From the NCBI GenBank assembly GCA_018873245.2, contig JAEMBT020000001.1:14238220-14302219 (forward strand): a stretch of DNA of 64,000 bases, read 5' to 3'. The stretch comes from Archegozetes longisetosus (taxonomy: Eukaryota > Arthropoda > Arachnida > Sarcoptiformes > Trhypochthoniidae). Position numbers and translations under genes: made by a program. Position 1 is the stretch's first letter. Each line of letters opens with the position of its first letter. The notes beneath the pieces are model-generated. The model searched no databases and was not told where the DNA came from. It saw only the letters and a program-made list of their open reading frames with translations. Of this stretch, positions 40,106 through 51,094 are shown piece by piece.

Positions 40106-42828
40106 CTATCGTAGTTCAAGTTTGATTTTAAGTGGATCTTTAGGTCTGGTCACTAATTCAATGGCGACTTTAACTTTATCTCTGTGATCGACAGAAGTAA
40201 CCGAGAAATTTCTGAACAAATTTGCCAAAACTATTTTTTCTTCAGTTAATGCAAATCTCTGTCCAATACAATTACGCGGACCAGCACTAAATGGAATATA
40301 AGCGTAAGGACTACTCTTTGTTATGTTGTCTGATAAAAATCTGTCTGGTCTATAAACTTCTGGTTGTGCGAATACTTCTTCATTTCGATGAAGAGCATAA
40401 GAATATATAAAAATTGTTGAGCCTTTAGGTATTGTATATGAATCCATTTGAAAGTCATCATTTACTAATCTAGCAATGGCCGGAACTGATGGGTATAGAC
40501 GAAGAGCTTCTTTAATGCAACATTCAAGATATTTCAAGTTTTTTAAATCTTCATTATTAACAGGTCTGGTTTTATCATCACCAAATATAGAATCGATTTC
40601 TGAATGAACATTTTCTTGAACTTCTTGGTCTAAACCGATCAAATATATTGACCATGAAATGCCCATTGCTGTTGTGTCATGACCTGAGATCAATGAAAAA
40701 TTGGACAAGTGTCTATTTGAAAGTTATTCAGAATGAATGGTAAAAATTTATCTTAAATATAATACCTTCAAACATAAAAGTATCGACTTCTTCTTGAATG
40801 TCTTCTTCACTTAACTGAGAATCAGGTGACAAATGATGCTCAAGAAGTAAATCAAGAAACGCCATTCTTTTCTTTCTTCCAATTACAGAATCTTCATCTA
40901 ATGAACTCACATTACTTTTCTTATTGATTATTTCTTGTTTTCTGTCACGAATTACTTTTCTCGTGAATTGATGTAAAGTTTGTAAACTTTTAGAATATTG
41001 TTTACCATATTCTGTTCTATAAAAAATGAAGTCAAACCAACCACTAAAGTGTAGATTTCTTCTCATAAAACTTTCTCCTAATATGTAAACTGCATTCACA
41101 TATTCAGAATTAGTATCTTTTTGAGCATCAATTTTAACTCCCATTGCAGTGTCACAAATGATATCTAAAGTACATGATGTGGCATAAGGACAAATGTCAT
41201 CTATTATTGAGTGGACGTTTTTCTTTAATCGACGAACTAATGTAAAGGAATGTTCGTTAATAACAGGTATGAAATCATCGATTATTCTGAAATGAAAGGC
41301 TGGAGTCAATAATTTTCTTCTTGATCTCCACTTGTCTCCAGAATTTGTTAATAATCCTCTTCCAAGCCATGGATGCAGATACTTATAATTTACAGACTTT
41401 TCTATTAGTGTCTTACTGGACAATACGATCTAATTTTTTTTATAAACAGATAAACTTAATTCAATGTAATTTCTAAGAAAACTTATCAGTTCTTAAACTA
41501 TACAATATTTGTGACATAAATAAATTTATTTAATCTTTCAACGAAAAATTCCTTTTATGGGGATATAACTGTCGGAAATAAGTGAACAATGCCTCGAAAC
41601 TAGTTTTTATTTATTGAGTCGATTCAAAAATAAATACTGTAGAACCTCGTTAGTTGAACCCGCTTCTGCCAAAAAAAATCAGTTCAAAATAGCGAGTCTT
41701 CAAAATAGCCGGTATATTGAAAAAGTCCAAAATAAAGGTTCCGCTCAAAATGCAACATTTGAATGATTAAACACTAAGATTTTATTTAGATTGGGATCCA
41801 GGTTTGAGGCTCGTCCACGAATTTCTGGAAGCTGAACTGCTCAGCATTATTAATAACAGTGATTTTTTCGTGAAAATTTGATGTGTTATAACATCTTGAA
41901 AGTATTCGACAGATATTTCAAAATAAAGAGGTACACAATATATGGACTAATGTTCAAATTGGATCAAAATACTGAGTATTTCAAAATATGCGGTTTCAAA
42001 ATATCGAGTGTCTACTGTATTTTGTTTGAAATTTTTTTATTCTAACCTCTTTGTTTGGATAAATTTAAAAGGATGTTTTAGACCTTTGAATCTAATTTTT
42101 TATTCTTTAGTTTATTAAACGCTATTTTGTAAAAGATTTTTATCTCGTCCTTTAGTTAAAGTTTATTTTGCTTTTTCTCAGAGCTTTGTCTAAAGTTTAA
42201 AAATTATCTCTCGACTGATCTCAAGGCCTTTATCGATAACATTCCTTTTGTAAGCACCAAGGATAATTTTATAAGATCTTCAGTGTTGACAAAATTACTT
42301 TGTTTTCATAACTTACTTCAACAAATTTTTGATTACATAATATAATCATTGGATTCCAACCCGACCAAAGTACAAAAAAGCTTTTCGGAAAAACTTTATT
42401 AAATCCAAGAATCCGCTGAAGTACCACTAAAATATCAATTATAGATATTCAAACAATTTGTTATAAAAATTTTTAATAATTCTTTAACTTATAGCTCTCT
42501 ATTAAATTAGTTGTGGAAAATAATTCTGATATTAAAAATTTTTCAAAAGGTCAAAAGTCTTATGTGAGTTTATTCTCGAAATCTTACGTGTAGTCGCATT
42601 CGGTGGTAATGGTCTAAAAAGACCATTAGTCAGATAAGTAGTATTTCCAACAAATGGATACCTCGGCAGCCCTGGATATTTTCTTAAAAAGTAAGCTTTT
42701 CGACCGACTTTATGGTAATACCAGATCAAAGTCAATATCAAAATTAATAGAAATACCAAAGCATAAGTTTGAGCTACAATTAAGTTAGTAAATGGTTTGC
42801 AAATGTATAAAAATAGTTGAATAAACAT
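40106..42828 (-). CDS. Cytochrome P450, CYP4 family, copy 2
   Basis: Tandem paralogue of copy 1 with the same exon plan (42588-42828, 42317-42426, 40766-41429, 40106-40683; 530 residues). Membrane anchor, WRSRRKLLTPAFHF, EALR, YRPDRF and FSAGPRNCIGQRFA are intact. Two differences stand out. The last codon before intron 3 reads Glu, so the I-helix is FEGHDTT instead of FAGHETT, losing the conserved small Ala of the (A/G)Gx(D/E)T motif. The same change comes with a GT donor (GAAG|GTATTA) where copies 1 and 3 have GC. Intron 2 carries a 381-bp MITE (41637-42017). A 310-bp stretch of exon 3 is identical to copy 1. Probably expressed, but possibly with altered oxygen activation. Confidence 0.9.
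41637..42017. mobile_element. pogo/Tigger-like MITE in CYP4-2 intron 2
   Basis: TA flanks (41635-41636, 42018-42019) and inverted ends (CTGTAGAACCTCG at left; CAGTAGACACTCG from the right, reverse complement) mark a 381-bp MITE. The same element lies inverted at 57566-57945. Both contain AACTGCTCAGCATTATTAAT or its complement and a CACGAATTTCTGGAAG block. It has no transposase. Confidence 0.9.
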
Positions 42829-42845
42829 TTCTATTGATTTACGTC

Positions 42846-43060
42846 GATGCCAACTTATGTCAGGAACATTAGCTGAAATTTTTTTAAGTTCTTGGTTTAG
42901 ACATTATTATATATATTATACCGTATTTAGTATTTTAGTTTAAAATCATTTCCACTGACATAGTAATGTCAGCGGAGATCCCGCCCGCTGACCGTTGACC
43001 TCATCAAAATCGGAAGTCCAAAACGCGGATCGTCAGCAAAATTGCTGACAGTTGGGAACG
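42846..43060. mobile_element. 215-bp retro-insertion upstream of CYP4-2
   Basis: Two near-copies of a 15-bp sequence (CTATTGATTTACGTC at 42831-42845 and CTATTGGTTTATGTC at 43061-43075) flank the segment. CYP4 copy 1 has a single copy at the same place (about 38343-38357). This is a target-site duplication of LINE/SINE size. The insert is G+C-rich at its right end, with the palindrome GTCAGCAAAATTGCTGAC, and AT-rich at the left, as expected of a minus-strand retroelement with a TA-rich tail. I cannot assign a family. Confidence 0.7.
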
Positions 43061-43239
43061 CTATTGGTTTATGTCCTCAATAGCAAAATATTGAATGCGA
43101 AAGTTTGTATTCGGATCTTACAAAAATTAATTTGACACTATTTTATCTAATAGTCTATTTCCTATAGTAACTGATATGATGTAATATCGATTTGTTTTTA
43201 TCATATACTTATCTATTAAGCTAAATATTAATCAGCACC

Positions 43240-43385
43240 AATTAAACTGAATGTAGTGCTGATTCCGTTCCTAGTTTTTATTTCTATTCTCATTCCGTTC
43301 TTATTATTCTGTTCATATCTATTTCTATTCGTGTTCCATTCCCAATTTTTTGCTTCTATTCCTGTTCCCAGTTCTAGGATAGGAA
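43240..43385. repeat. Imperfect ATTCCGTTC/TTTCTATTC repeat
   Basis: Blocks of about 11-21 bp of the type ATTCCGTTCCTA, TTTCTATTCTC and GTTCCCAGTTC recur in imperfect tandem. The strand is almost purely pyrimidine-rich apart from scattered A and G. Open frames over it are repetitive and not considered coding. Confidence 0.6.
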
Positions 43386-43798
43386 ATGAGATACCAATTC
43401 GAGTGGAGTCAAGTCTCAAGGGGTTTCAGTGTTAGTTGTTTTTGAAAATGTTCAATATTTTTATCAAAATTTTTTGAGTATTGTTTGATGAATAATTTCC
43501 CACAATTAATTTGATCTTCATTGATGATTCTAGCGAAACCAGGGCAGAGGAAAGTGATGCAGGATAAATACCATCAGAAAACTCTTCATGTTTAGGATTG
43601 AATTTTGGGTCGAATCTTCTCCCAGTATTCCAAGAATTGCAGCAGCACAAACTTTTGTAGTACCACTTGTTCCCAATATGAATGAATTCAAATGATGTCT
43701 CAAAAGGAGCATTTTCGTGCAAACTTTACTCCCCGGCCCGACGATCTTGCAATGAATTAAATTTTGCCTGTATTTAAAGCATTGAAATTCTATTTAGT

Positions 43799-43834
43799 TT
43801 AGAGGAAAAGTTTTCCATAAAACTTTTCCTCTAA
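43799..43834. repeat. Perfect hairpin, 16-bp arms
   Basis: The arms TTAGAGGAAAAGTTTT and AAAACTTTTCCTCTAA are separated by CCAT. No other copy of it was noticed in the window. Confidence 0.9.
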
Positions 43835-43881
43835 AATTTTGCGCCAAAATTAGAGATGAGTTGTTTCATCATTCAATAGAC

Positions 43882-44150
43882 TCATAATTGAATCAAAAGT
43901 TTTTCATAATATGAACCTCTTATAAGACTAAAACTCATATACTTTAATTGTTTATAATTATTAATAAGCATTTCTACGACTTCTAAATCAATAGGACATT
44001 CATTTAAGTACAATTTCTCAATCTTTACATATTTGACTAAATAAGACTTAAAATAAGATTTGCTTTCAGTCTTAAGCCATAGAAACAAACTATTGCTTCT
44101 TATAACAGTATTAATTATATTTACACCAATTATTGACTGATTTAATCTTC
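43882..44150 (-). pseudogene. Possible leucine-rich/F-box-type gene fragment
   Basis: The minus-strand frame is open from just after a TGA near 44150 to the stop at 43882. It reads LNQSIIGVNIINTVIRSNSL, then a middle VKIEKLYLNECPIDLEVVEM and a C-terminal QLKYMSFSLIRG. The spacing of L, N and I in EKLYLNECPIDLEVVEMLI resembles one or two leucine-rich repeats as in F-box/LRR proteins. There is no in-frame ATG near the start, so it is a last exon or a truncated relic. Identification is weak. Confidence 0.3.
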
Positions 44151-45316
44151 ATATTAATAAAATATACTGTCCTTCCTATAATTAATCCTTTTTATTGTCT
44201 TAAGTAGTGTTTAACACATTTGTCGAATTTGTAACAAACTTAATGATAGAGATCTATCGGGTATTCTTCGGTTCAAGTTCGCTTCAGAATTTTTATGAAA
44301 TTACTTTTTCGGGTATTTCATAGGTGAGAAATCCATTTTTGGCGGTCCTAAATGTCGGAAATCTATACTTTTAAAGTTATTAGGAAACAAAAATCTAAAT
44401 TTACATCAAAGTCTCTGGGGACAAAATTTTTTATATGGACGTCTATGGAAGGAAAGTTTATTTTTTTTGTAAATTGGCAGTAAACTGACAAAGTGTTGGT
44501 ATACCAGGCTTATTCTAACCTAACCAAACGAGTAGAATACCAAAAAGTCTATCTAGTCGATTGTTCAAATTATTCGGGTGAGTTAGGCCTGAATGATATC
44601 TATCAGGAATTACTTTGATAAAATGTTTAAAAATCGACGAAAGTCGTATGCAAAATCAATGGGAAACTTAAAGTCGAAAGTTACGGTTCCTATTCAAATT
44701 AGAATCTTCAAATCAAAATTATTTGTCTTCTCTCGTGAAGTAGAATCGAATACAATAGTTTGGAATCCTCAAAATTCAATATTTCATGGACTTGTTATAG
44801 AATTACATTAGTTTATAAAGCTTCCTGTATAATGGGCCCTATGTAATTTTTTTCCGAAAGTGATATCTTTCAAACAAAACATTTCCGACATAAAATTTGG
44901 TGTGACGAAACAACATATCATGACCTTGAAAAGTAAGTAGTGGCACCATCTTCCGTAACCTGGCCTAGATCGAAGAATATCCGTTTGTGAATATAAACCT
45001 AGAAAATCGTTAATGAGCCAAATGTATATTAGTGGTATTGAATAATTTACTCTTATCAATAAAATGGTTTTTTCAAAGAACTAAATAATACAACTTCATT
45101 AGCTCGCTAGAGAAACATACATAACTGAACTGTTATTGTGAAATATATAAATACTTGAAGCTCTAGATTACATTTTTAAATTTTTAGTATTTTTCGCTTA
45201 ATATATAACATCAACAAAATTATTTTCTAAATTTCAATTAATTAGTTTTAAATTTAACTAGAACTTATCTTAATTGTTTGAAGTAGCAAGTTTCTCAATT
45301 TGTTGAGGTGTATAAT

Positions 45317-45802
45317 TCATTTATCGTTCTTATTCAACGTCAAAATTCCACAAAGATCATCGACAATTTTCCGCCAATTATTTATTTTATGCTGATAAGC
45401 TTCATCAGGATTGAGGAAAGATTCACGATATTTTAGAACTTTTTCAGCTCCATCCACAATCTCGTTCATCTCCTTGGACGAAACACGCCATTTTATAAAC
45501 TCTTCTTTGATAAGATTGAAAGTTATCTCAAGCGCCATATCATAGTTTATCACATGATCACCAAGAATTTTATCCCACTCGAGCATACCATTTTCTGTTT
45601 TAAACGATTGACGTTCAAATTCCTGAAGCACATAAGAACTTATTCTTGCATTTCTGAGTAGAATATTGTATATTCCACTAAATAACTCGTATTCTAGATG
45701 CGAATTTGTGTTCCGGTTTGGATTATCTGGATGATTCATGCTAATTTTAAATGATTCTCCATCTCCAATAAACTTGGGATTCGGACAGCTTTTTCTCGAC
45801 AT
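45317..45802 (-). CDS. Hypothetical single-exon protein, 161 residues
   Basis: ATG at 45802, stop at 45317, no intron needed. The protein begins MSRKSCPNPKFIGDGESFKI, is polar to about residue 35, then looks largely alpha-helical and charged (YNILLRNARISSYVLQEF at about 45-62; KYRESFLNPDEAYQHKINNW at about 124-143). There is no signal peptide, membrane segment, zinc finger or catalytic motif that I recognise. Codon use and composition are coding-like compared with the flanks. It stands alone between the CYP4 array and module B. It could be a lineage-specific gene or one exon of a longer one. Confidence 0.6.
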   Translation of the reverse strand: MSRKSCPNPKFIGDGESFKISMNHPDNPNRNTNSHLEYELFSGIYNILLRNARISSYVLQEFERQSFKTENGMLEWDKILGDHVINYDMALEITFNLIKEEFIKWRVSSKEMNEIVDGAEKVLKYRESFLNPDEAYQHKINNWRKIVDDLCGILTLNKNDK

Positions 45803-47536
45803 ATCTCAATCGAAACAACCAACTTAGAGAGAATTATTGCTAATTTTGCACTTATTTTCACTACTATCAGTAATGGTTAAGCTTACTCAAACTAACTGAT
45901 TAACAATAAAAGATGAAATTGTAGCTTGCAAATAAAACTGTAGAAGTCTTATATCACTTAACGATAGGTTTATCAGTAGTATGATTGTAAAGCTATGCTT
46001 TTATTTTCCGATTTTTTTGTAGTCTAAAGCAAAATTTATGATACTTGGAGGAAGACCAATTGCATATTCGGATTCTACGTTATAAAGGACATTAAAAAAA
46101 GTTCATTAATGTTAATTATCAACTTTGTTCTCAATGTTTTTGATACAACAGGCCAAATAATAAATTTGAAAATGGATCTCTTCCTTAGACATAGTTAACA
46201 AAAATAAGTTTACTGAGCTTCAAAAAGTTATCTTCATCGTAAAATTGATTTATTAAAATATAGAATTTTTGAGAAGTAAAGTAGATCTAAATGGCTGTCA
46301 GATATGAAGGTAACTTAAAATAAAAAGTGTTCTAGGGATTCTCTGGTGAATAACTAAAATCAAAACATTATTGAAAAGTGAATTAATATTTTGCAATACA
46401 TGAAGAGTGAATGACGCCTGTAGTAATTATATAATCGTTATGTTAAAGTTTATCGCACAACTTTTTCAATATACTTTTTAACGTAGAATCCAAGTATACA
46501 ATTGGTTGTGCTACAACCCTCATAATTTTTGCTCTAGAATACGAGAAAATATTTTTTCCGACCATGTACATAGCTGAGCTTAGTCTTAGGAATACACTTA
46601 AGATTTCGGTTTATTTCTTATTTTACATTTCACATTTTACAACTATTTATGACAATACAGATTAGACAAAGTGAACTTTTAATTAAGATAGAGATTTAAG
46701 ATTAAATACTAATATAATTGTAGCCCTAAAAGTGCAAGAGCAAATCAGTGCAAGTATCAAAATAATGTGTAAATATATTTCATGAATTTATATTAATTTT
46801 AGGAATTCAAGTTTTTTTAACTTATTTTTATATAAAAATAATTAAGGCTGTGAATTTTTGGGGGTTAGAACCTCTAAACTTGGCTGGGATTTGAAGGTCA
46901 TTTGGGAGATTCAAAATCAAATTAATTTAATTTTCCTACAAAACTGATTATATTGAATGACATTTAAATATTCAATTGCATTGCAAGTCACTGATTGAAG
47001 TTGATTTGACGCTCCTGAAAACTATTTTCCTTAAGGTCAAAATATTTTAAATCTTTTAATTGTAGTCATTATTACTATTAAATTTTATCTTCAATATGAT
47101 TTCAATGTAATAAAATTGAAGATTTATATTTTTCTTTAACCGCTTTTATTCGCACAAATATTCATACATTTGTGATTATTCATTGAGATTCTTACGCCAT
47201 CCCATAACAATAATAAGTAATCCCTAGCCATGACTTACAGCTTACTAAATATTCATTCAATACTCTATTGATTCCTATATTATTCATATCTATTAGTCAT
47301 TTTTATGCGTATTTCAGTAAGATAAACATAAGTCTTGTTTAAAGTTCAAAAATAGTTTTATTCTTTGATATTTAAAGTGTTTTTAATAAAAAAAAAGTTC
47401 AATATTAATAATAAATAAATCTTAAAAATTTCATAAACTACTTAAACATAAGCGACATGATAAAAGTGTTCAATACATAAGAAACATAAGAACTTATAAC
47501 ATAAAATTATTGAAATTAACATTTGAGTTAATTGTA
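45803..47536. other. Intergenic; module B left border
   Basis: No gene is seen. Positions about 47000-47160 match 56945-57105 (TTTAATTGTAGTCATTATTA and ATTTTATCTTCAATATGATTT). The segment 47160-47330 matches 57430-57560 and, more distantly, 32450-32590. So B and C share more left flank than A, whose equivalent is occupied by TCP1. The 3' flank of sHSP B1 starts at about 47332. Confidence 0.7.
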
Positions 47537-48173
47537 TTATTCGTTGTTTCGCTGTTGTTTAGTAGCGTCGTTGGCTTCATTAACTTTGTCAATAACTTCG
47601 AAATTGTTATCACTTCCATCCTTACTATTAACCGATTCTTTCTCGTGAATAACAGGAATCAAAACTACATTCTCTTCTTTGCTCTTAAAGATCTTTTTCG
47701 GTACTTCAACAGTCAGCACACCATTGGATGAGAGGGTCGAATGAACTTTTTCAATGTCCACATCATCGGGGAGTACAAACTTGCGAGTAAACTGTCGACT
47801 AATCCATCCGTATTCGTCTTTTTTCTCGTCGTGTTTGCAATCAATAACTATATAATTGTCCACAATCTTAACAGTGAATTCTTCGGGTGAGTAATGGCTC
47901 ACATCTAACTTGATTTCAAACTTATTCGTATCGTTTCTGATGGGACAAACTTTGGTGTTCACTTCTTTGTCATCTTTTTTAGAGTCGTTATCTCCACAAT
48001 AATCGGATAATAGAGATAACTGTAAATTCCAATCATTCCAATCCATACCAAATATGTCGTTAAAGTTTCTCCGACAACATAAACCTCTTCGACCACAGTG
48101 GCCTCTTTGATTAGAGCCACAATTAGTCCAATTTCGACGTGAAGAATAGGGACATGAATTGAAAAAAAGCCAT
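47537..48173 (-). pseudogene. sHSP copy B1, frameshifted near its N-terminus
   Basis: Near-identical copy of A1, but the run coding Phe-Phe at codons 3-4 has seven T instead of six (minus strand, about 48162-48168). The normal ATG (48173) therefore leads quickly to a stop. The frame is open again from the internal ATG at 48046 (MDWNDWNLQLSL, residue 43 of A1) to 47537. That would give 169 residues with the whole alpha-crystallin domain (from FEIKLDVSHYSPEEFTVK to SSNGVLTVEVPKK) and tail. It is either a pseudogene or an sHSP lacking the Cys/Arg-rich arm through downstream initiation. Copies A1 and C1 both have six T. The promoter and heat-shock element are intact. Confidence 0.8.
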
Positions 48174-48766
48174 ATTATTACTTAAGAACAACTTTCTATT
48201 GAATAAAAAGCTTTCAAATTTCAGTTTAAAAACTTTGAGTTATTACTAAACTCAATACTCAATGTTTTGAATGAAGTTAAGGATCAGTTTATATACTGGA
48301 CTTGAAAAAACGCAAGTCATTCATTGCGCACAGAAAAACACATTCAATGATGTAATTGTGATGACATGCAGTGAAGTTATCTTTCGAGATACCAGTAGAA
48401 CATTCGAGACATTCATTAAACGTAAGCTATATTTGTATTATAGTGAATGTAATGCTTGGGTTAGGCATGCGCTCAACTCATTTGTTGTCGTTTTGAAGTT
48501 TGCATTGCATCAGTTTATCATTTGTAAACTTATCTGAAGTGATTCAGCAACTTTACAAACGAAATTAGTATATAAGTCGAGACATCACTCCATTTGAACA
48601 CATCAATTTACTGTCAAAAGTCAAGTCTAAAACACTTTTGTTAATCTTTAAAATCTTTTTACTTGATTTTCAAAGTTATTGAAAGTAAAGTTTTTCGTAA
48701 CGAACTCAAACTTTTATTAGTTTTTCTGAAGTATTTCTATTGAAAGTTATTACAAAGAGTAAAGTA
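48174..48766. promoter_or_regulatory. Bidirectional sHSP promoter, module B
   Basis: Almost the same sequence as the module A promoter. The minus-strand TATA-like box is at 48288-48295, the heat-shock element GAACATTCGAGACATTC at 48398-48414 and the plus-strand TATATAAG at 48569-48576. The 88-codon open frame inside (48271-48537) is a shadow: in module A the same region is broken by one-base differences. Confidence 0.8.
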
Positions 48767-49414
48767 ATGGCACTTTTGGACATAATTATTCCTCAACTCA
48801 TGGGCTTCGCTCAAAACTGCAACTCATCTGAGAATCTATTCGATCAGGACTGGAACCATTGGAAACTAAAAATTCAATCGCTTATCGAAGACGCAAAACA
48901 AGACTCTCAGAGAAGTGATACTGACTCCTGCAGACCCTCAACTTCTCAATCAAACAATTGTCAACAGAATCCAGTCATGGACTTCAGTCAATTGCAACAA
49001 ATTGTGGGACAATTTCTAGGACTTGGTCTTCAGAGAAAGCCATCAGATCCAAATAAGGTCAACAATGATGTGAAGAAGTATGAGATCAAGTTAGATGTGA
49101 GCCATTTCGAACCTGAAGAGATTACTGTAAAGGTTGTCGGCAATAATGTTGTTGTGATTGGAAAACATGACTCAAGAATGGATCGATTGAGTTTAGTCAG
49201 TCGTCAATTCACTCGTCGTTATGAACTTCCAGATGATGTCGAACCAGAAAGTATTGTATCAGCACTAACACCAAAAGGCATTTTGATTATTGAAGGTCTG
49301 AAAAAGGTGACCGAACCTAAACCTAATGGCGAACGAGTGATTCCAGTATTTCGTGAGGAAAGTAAGTCCTCAACGAGTAATCAAAAATATGAAAGCGAAC
49401 AAACTTTGGATTAA
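48767..49414 (+). CDS. Small heat-shock protein (Hsp20 family), copy B2
   Basis: 215 residues from the ATG at 48767, aligned end to end with A2. An in-frame ATG at 48740 exists only because of a one-base difference upstream (TTGAAAG against TTAAAG in A) and adds nine residues with no counterpart in A2, so the shorter start is chosen. About four substitutions distinguish it from A2, including QIQ to KIQ in the N-arm and TEL to TEP after the domain. The alpha-crystallin domain, RQFTRRYELPDDVE and RVIPVF are intact. It diverges from the frameshifted B1 across the shared heat-shock promoter. It is likely a functional recent duplicate. Confidence 0.93.
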   Translation: MALLDIIIPQLMGFAQNCNSSENLFDQDWNHWKLKIQSLIEDAKQDSQRSDTDSCRPSTSQSNNCQQNPVMDFSQLQQIVGQFLGLGLQRKPSDPNKVNNDVKKYEIKLDVSHFEPEEITVKVVGNNVVVIGKHDSRMDRLSLVSRQFTRRYELPDDVEPESIVSALTPKGILIIEGLKKVTEPKPNGERVIPVFREESKSSTSNQKYESEQTLD

Positions 49415-50239
49415 ATGTTACATTTCATTTGTTCTCTATTTTATTGTACTATTAAGATATTATTATTATAAAACTTATATAATCCATTATTTTGGTATTT
49501 AGATGTATTTTCAATGTAAACTTGATATTAGTTGTAACGAATAGTTATTTCTATTAATCATTCCTAATGTAATCTTATGTCAAATATTTTATAAAAATAC
49601 TCAAAAATTCTAATTATTGCACAAAAGTATGCATATTATTCCTTCAATCAAAAATAAGTAAATTAGAAAGTATATATTTGGCAGTAAAGCACTAATCTTT
49701 ACATCAATTACTTAACAAATTTGACCCAATATTAAATTTTAAGTAAAGAATTAAAACTGTTATGTTCAATCGATAGATGATTTTGAATTCAATAATAATT
49801 GAATAGTTTAATTAATAGTTTAATTCTCATCAAAACAGACATAAATAATGTTTTTAAAACATAAATTAATTAAAAATTAATTCAATATTTATATTTTTTA
49901 TAAAATTATGGTTTGTTGAATAAAAATTTCATCCCTAAAGTTCTTATATTAGACTTGATTCCTATATTTCAACGTGAATTGTAATTGAACTAAAATTAAT
50001 TTGAGTTTTATGAGGTGTCGGTTTAGTAACTGGACTGACTTTGAAGATCAATAACTTTTGAATAACCGAATATTTATTTATAAAATTTTATTCAATTCGT
50101 AGGATATTCATTCCATTTTGATATTCTATACAGTTATTTATTTAGAATTACTGCTGAAGACAATTAATAGAATTGAAAGACAAGCTTTCTCTAAAATTGT
50201 TCTTCATTTCCTGGCCACGAAAAATATGTAATGTATGAT
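49415..50239. other. 3' flank of sHSP B2, end of module homology
   Basis: Matches the A2 3' flank to about 49630 and then diverges abruptly. Beyond that is AT-rich DNA without recognisable genes, leading into the transposon cluster. Confidence 0.7.
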
Positions 50240-50785
50240 CCGGGGAATATTCCGAGACACAAGTTTACCATTTCGTTGATGAAGTAATAATTGACAATGA
50301 AATACGCTTTAGACCCAAAGGAGTTCCTGGCCTGGCAGGCCATCGACGATTGCGGTCACGTTTTGAGCCTTACATAAGGATCGGTTCAATAAAAGCCGAA
50401 GAGTATAGAACTGAATGTTTAGAAACAGGATTCAAAAATTTATCGATAAGCACCATAAACATAAAGATATGCTCTGACCTGATTTGGCCACTATTCACTA
50501 CCAGAAAGACGTTCAACAATGAATGCAAAACAATGACTTGACTTTTGTTACTAAAATGTCAACGCGCCGAACGTACCTCAAGCTAGACCCATAGAAAAAT
50601 TTTGGATGTCTTGCAAGACTGAGTATGGAAAACGATTCAAAACACCGAACGGTCTTAGAGGTTTCAAAATTGTTTAAGAAATATGTCTCAAGATGGTATA
50701 AAAAAGTGCACACACTCTTATGGTCAGCGTTCGAAAGAAATTCAAGCAAATAGATGATGAGGGACTTCTCTAACCATTTAAAAAA
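50240..50785 (+). pseudogene. Dead Tc1/IS630-like transposase fragment
   Basis: Broken frames read IRIGSIKAEEYRTECLETG, then LIWPLFTTRKTFNNE (the degraded block around the second catalytic Asp) and, after frame changes, IEKFWMSCKTEYGKRF with the third catalytic Glu, NGLRGFKIV and RKKFKQIDDEGLL. The order and spacing match the C-terminal half of the DD(E) family also seen at 25514-26448. Several stops and shifts make it inactive. The N-terminal half is not recognisable. Confidence 0.75.
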
Positions 50786-50962
50786 CACAAATAAATTTAT
50801 TTATAGGTGTATTTCAACCTTAAAGAGTTTCATTAAAAATATTCAGTAGTCCAAAAGTTATTGATATTCAAACTCAGTTCAATTACTTACAGGGCACCAT
50901 TTATTAAACTTGAATAATTGATAAAGTGATAGATCATTCGTAATCGACCAAACTCTTTTGAT

Positions 50963-51090
50963 ATTTCAAACCTTTATTGCTGTTTATTTCTGTAATTATT
51001 GCAATAGTTATAGAGGAACAGGAAGCACATAGCCATGGCTCTAGAAGATGAACTTTGAGTTCGAATCGTGATAGTACATTCTATCTCGTA
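50963..51090. repeat. Unclassified repeat, copy 1
   Basis: About 115 bp align with 56208-56330. Both contain a TTTATTACT/TTTATTGCT start, a GTTATAGA centre and GGCTCTAGAAGA. No inverted ends or coding frame were found. It adjoins the Tigger-like relic. Confidence 0.65.
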
Positions 51091-51094
51091 TACA

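Larger units (their letters stand above)
42829..45316. other. Intergenic with low-complexity and unknown fragments
   Basis: Contents are the retro-insertion at 42846-43060, a pyrimidine-rich imperfect repeat (43240-43385), a perfect 16-bp-arm hairpin (43799-43834), a minus-strand LRR-like fragment (43882-44150), and open frames at 43432-43730 and 44808-45059 that I do not recognise. No complete gene is evident. Confidence 0.5.

Noticed and set aside
43432..43730. 96-codon minus-strand frame (with a second overlapping open frame)
   Set aside because: Two frames are open at once, neither gives a recognised domain, and no splice or start context favours one.
44808..45059. 83-codon minus-strand frame ending RAHYTGSF
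   Set aside because: The peptide looks like the kind seen in anonymous arthropod repeats, but I cannot name a family and no second copy was seen in the window, so no call is made.
48271..48537. 88-codon open frame between the module B sHSP genes
   Set aside because: It covers the heat-shock promoter, and in the near-identical module A the frame is broken by single-base differences, so it is not under coding constraint.
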